From CAYNTG01 sp964400105 (GTDB lineage Bacteria > UBP14 > UBA6098): 9,118 nucleotides of DNA. Within the stretch, counting starts at the first letter, position 1. Every line of letters begins with the position of its first letter. Location of the stretch: positions 1-9,118 of the forward strand of contig CAYNTG010000090.1 of assembly GCA_964400105.1 (NCBI GenBank), written 5' to 3'. The position numbers and the translations under genes were made by a program. Of the stretch, positions 7,413-9,118 are shown piece after piece. The notes below the pieces were generated by a model that saw nothing but the letters and a program-made list of their open reading frames with translations, made no database searches and was not told where the DNA came from.

Positions 7413-7443
7413 ATTATAGTTTTTTAAAAAGAGACCTTTACAA
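7413..7443 (-). promoter_or_regulatory. Possible internal promoter before the multi-pass membrane gene
   Basis: A perfect TATAAT (7418-7413, minus strand) lies in the 29-base gap between the first two operon genes. The best upstream element is TTGTAA (7443-7438) with a long 19-base spacer. A start near 7406 would leave a short leader carrying GGAGA before the ATG at 7394. Since the tract is AT-rich, chance is a real alternative. Confidence 0.25.
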
Positions 7444-8863
7444 AAAGCTTGATCTGCTTATTCACGCCTTGAGAAGCGGCCTCGCTCACAAAATCGTCGT
7501 CGTTTGTAAGGTCGTTATCGCTGTCGCCGGACTCGCCGAACTCGATAAATATCTCCGCTGGTCGAAAACGCTCGTATCGGAGTTGCACGAATGCTGTCTG
7601 GCGGCTTTCATATCGCTCCGCGACGTTTACAGCGCGGGCATAGAGCTTGAGATTCTCCGTGAGATTGGCATTAAGCTCCAGGCCGGTTGCGACGAGCTGA
7701 TGATCGGTGCCGATGTCCTTGATGCGAAGCTGACCCTCGACCTTCGCCAGCCTGTTCTCGACGCTCACCTCGCCCAGAAGAACCGGATAATTGCGATATT
7801 CACCGTAATTTTTGTCCCATCCGCGATAGAATTTATAACGAAATTTGCTTTTGATGTCGTTCACCCATTCGATATAGACCTCGCCGTATGCCTCGCGGTT
7901 TGTTCGCTCGATATTCGTTTCAGAGATTTTTGACATGCGGTTTTGCGGAGCGCGGATTTCGGAATAACCGGCGATAAAATTTATCGCCTTTTCCGGGAAA
8001 AAATATACCGCGCGACCGTAAAAACCCTCCTCGTTATATTTTTGCTCGTTGTCGAATTGGTTCGAGAGAGAGCTTCGGAATTGTGCGCCGTAGTCGTGAT
8101 AGCCGCCCTGAAGCTCGAGGGAGCCGATCTTGAGCTGGCGGAATTCGGCTGCCCACGCGACATCGTCAGGTTCGTCCTGGATTTGGCTTGTGGCGACCTG
8201 GCCCTCGAAATCGGCATTGCCGATCCACCATAAGAATGGGACGATCCGCCCGACGGAGCACCCGATTTCACCGGAGATAATCGAGTTATAATCCGATGCG
8301 GATCCCCCACCGTTCTTTCTACCTGCGATGGCCGAGAAGCGAATCCTGTCGCCAAAAAATGGGGCATAAAGCCTCGCCACTGCGGCGTCCGCACCGTCGG
8401 AATTTGACCAATCCGAGCAATAAGCCGTTCCGGAAAAGGGTCCGATTCCCCAGAAATCCGCACGCACACCTTGCGCGTTGCCGTCGTCGGTCAGTCGATC
8501 GGCATTGACCAGCTCATAAAGCCCCTGCGGAAACCAGAACCGGTTCTCGCGCGTGAATGTAATGACCTCGAAATGCTCGGATCGATATTTGAGATGCCCC
8601 TCGAGGAGCGTGTATTCGCTGAGTTGCCGCTCTGGATCGTTGTCCTGCAATCTGGAAATATCGGCGTAAAACTTCGCGAATGCCTCGGTATTCTCAAACG
8701 GACTCGCATTAAGGCGAATCTCGAATCTATGGGATGGTTTTTCAAGCTGCCATGTCCCATCTTCGGCAAAACGAGTCTGGACTTCATAGTAGCCGCCGAG
8801 ACCTACGGCAAAAGCCGCTCCTGAAAACAGCAGAAAAGATATTTTTAAACAGGCCCTCATCAT
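7424..8863 (-). CDS. Outer-membrane beta-barrel protein, homologous to the barrel half of the 776-residue chimera
   Basis: The 479-residue reading starts at tandem ATGs (8863 and 8860), with TTAGG nine bases upstream. This places a typical signal peptide at the N-terminus (MMRACLKISFLLFSGAAFA, cleavage at AFA|VGLGG). The same frame stays open to an ATG at 9007, but that would bury the signal peptide behind about 48 polar residues, so the shorter start is preferred. The mature protein is strand-rich with short polar turns and ends LFVKVSF, an aromatic C-terminus as in Bam-inserted barrels. LEKPSHRFE at 40-48 matches LEKPRHRME of the chimera, and the following blocks look colinear (for example the AYCSDW and LFCDRF stretches), so the two barrels are probably homologous. 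There is no sugar-binding domain. A role as a general or oligosaccharide porin is inferred only. It is the first gene of the minus-strand set. Confidence 0.88.
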   Translation of the reverse strand: MMRACLKISFLLFSGAAFAVGLGGYYEVQTRFAEDGTWQLEKPSHRFEIRLNASPFENTEAFAKFYADISRLQDNDPERQLSEYTLLEGHLKYRSEHFEVITFTRENRFWFPQGLYELVNADRLTDDGNAQGVRADFWGIGPFSGTAYCSDWSNSDGADAAVARLYAPFFGDRIRFSAIAGRKNGGGSASDYNSIISGEIGCSVGRIVPFLWWIGNADFEGQVATSQIQDEPDDVAWAAEFRQLKIGSLELQGGYHDYGAQFRSSLSNQFDNEQKYNEEGFYGRAVYFFPEKAINFIAGYSEIRAPQNRMSKISETNIERTNREAYGEVYIEWVNDIKSKFRYKFYRGWDKNYGEYRNYPVLLGEVSVENRLAKVEGQLRIKDIGTDHQLVATGLELNANLTENLKLYARAVNVAERYESRQTAFVQLRYERFRPAEIFIEFGESGDSDNDLTNDDDFVSEAASQGVNKQIKLFVKVSF

Positions 8864-8888
8864 TACAATGAACCTAATAAAATTCATC

Positions 8889-8917
8889 GTTAGACGCAAT
8901 AGAAAAAGGGAATTCAA
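8889..8917 (-). promoter_or_regulatory. Candidate sigma-70 promoter for the minus-strand operon
   Basis: On the minus strand TTGAAT (8917-8912) and TCTAAC (8894-8889) lie 17 bases apart, each matching four of six consensus positions. Transcription would start near 8882, giving a leader of about 20 bases that contains the TTAGG ribosome-binding site before the ATG at 8863. The surrounding AT-rich tract fits a promoter, but the hexamers are weak. Confidence 0.35.
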
Positions 8918-8986
8918 AAAAGCAATGAATAGATTCCTGTTTTTTGTTTGGCGACCGGGTAATTTGTCCTTTTCTTGAAAACTATA

Positions 8987-9015
8987 TTGACAAAAACGAT
9001 TCGCCAAGTGATATT
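8987..9015 (+). promoter_or_regulatory. Candidate sigma-70 promoter for the plus-strand gene
   Basis: A perfect -35 hexamer TTGACA (8987-8992) is followed by a 17-base spacer and GATATT (9010-9015), which matches four of six positions of the -10 consensus. Transcription would begin near 9022, two bases before the GTG at 9024. Position and spacing support it; the -10 is imperfect. Confidence 0.5.
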
Positions 9016-9023
9016 TCTATCAA

Positions 9024-9118
9024 GTGGCTTCGAAGATCGCAATCATTTTTCTCATTTCGATAGGGTATATCGCGGCTCAGACCGCAGACTTACGTATTTT
9101 ATGCGAAATTCCTCCTGG
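9024..9118 (+). CDS. N-terminal fragment of a secreted protein, divergent from the operon, continues beyond window
   Basis: A plus-strand frame opens with GTG at 9024 and runs to the window end (31 codons). It encodes a convincing signal peptide: Lys4, a hydrophobic core IAIIFLISIGYIAA, then a polar stretch beginning QTADLRILCEIPP. An in-frame TGA at 9009-9011 limits the start, and GTG is the only usual start codon after it. No Shine-Dalgarno sequence is visible. A sigma-70-like promoter ends only nine bases upstream, so the transcript could be leaderless or nearly so. The mature N-terminus faintly recalls PEGA-type domains, but too little is present to name a family. The call rests on the signal peptide and the promoter position. 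Confidence 0.55.
   Translation, partial: MASKIAIIFLISIGYIAAQTADLRILCEIPP

Noticed and set aside
7419..7432. Self-complementary TTTTTAAAAA tract as a terminator
   Set aside because: The stem would be all A/T with no loop and no GC core, so it is not a credible rho-independent terminator.
7370..7933. 187-residue plus-strand open frame
   Set aside because: It lies antisense to the 479-residue barrel gene, has no ribosome-binding site or family motif, and the opposite strand has a clear signal peptide and barrel C-terminus.
8864..9007. Longer start for the 479-residue barrel protein at ATG 9007
   Set aside because: It would place about 48 mainly polar residues before the signal peptide and run through the candidate promoter; the tandem ATG at 8863/8860 is preferred.
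1..9118. SusC/SusD-type uptake genes
   Set aside because: Neither barrel shows a TonB-box plus plug domain, and no SusD-like helical lipoprotein is present; the system is not a standard polysaccharide utilisation locus.
1..9118. tRNA, rRNA, CRISPR repeats, insertion sequences
   Set aside because: No cloverleaf-like, rRNA-like, regularly spaced repeat or transposase sequence was found by eye; coding genes fill nearly all of the window.

Overview
The window comes from a didermal (Gram-negative) bacterium. Two predicted beta-barrel proteins begin with signal peptides and end in a C-terminal Phe, and a lipoprotein has a lipobox cysteine. The lineage cannot be fixed from 9 kb. The gene set (GH57 amylase/pullulanase, AMPK-type glycogen-binding modules, unfamiliar outer-membrane barrels, no SusC/SusD pair) would suit an uncultured FCB-type or neighbouring phylum, but that is a guess.

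Layout: seven genes lie head to tail on the minus strand, reading from right to left: (1) a 479-residue outer-membrane beta-barrel protein (8863-7424); (2) a 178-residue multi-pass membrane protein (7394-6858); (3) a 776-residue chimera with two glycogen-binding domains and an outer-membrane barrel (6865-4535); (4) a 141-residue lipoprotein whose mature part is essentially one glycogen-binding domain (4526-4101); (5) a 196-residue single-pass membrane-anchored protein (4026-3436); (6) an 847-residue secreted GH57 alpha-glucanase with an N-terminal CBM48/AMPK-type domain and a C-terminal CBM20-like domain (3436-893); (7) a Na+/Ca2+ exchanger family protein cut by the window edge (877-1). Gaps are 29, overlap 8, 8, 74, overlap 1 and 15 bases, so this looks like one operon, possibly with internal promoters near 7418 and 4097. 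At the right edge a plus-strand gene with a signal peptide (from 9024) diverges from the operon; the 160-base gap between them holds candidate promoters in both directions.

How it may work together: five alpha-glucan-binding modules occur in three envelope proteins (two on the barrel, one on the lipoprotein, two on the enzyme). The aromatic, lysine and asparagine positions used by AMPK-beta glycogen-binding domains are largely kept in all four CBM48-like copies. The most economical reading is an envelope system for catching and degrading starch or glycogen that is not built like the Bacteroidetes Sus system. The barrel with its own glycogen-binding domains is the most unusual part. The second barrel (gene 1) shares a barrel-opening motif with it and appears to be a homologue without the sugar-binding domains. 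Genes 2 and 5 have no recognisable function. The exchanger may simply be co-transcribed. No RNA genes, CRISPR arrays, insertion sequences or convincing rho-independent terminators were seen.
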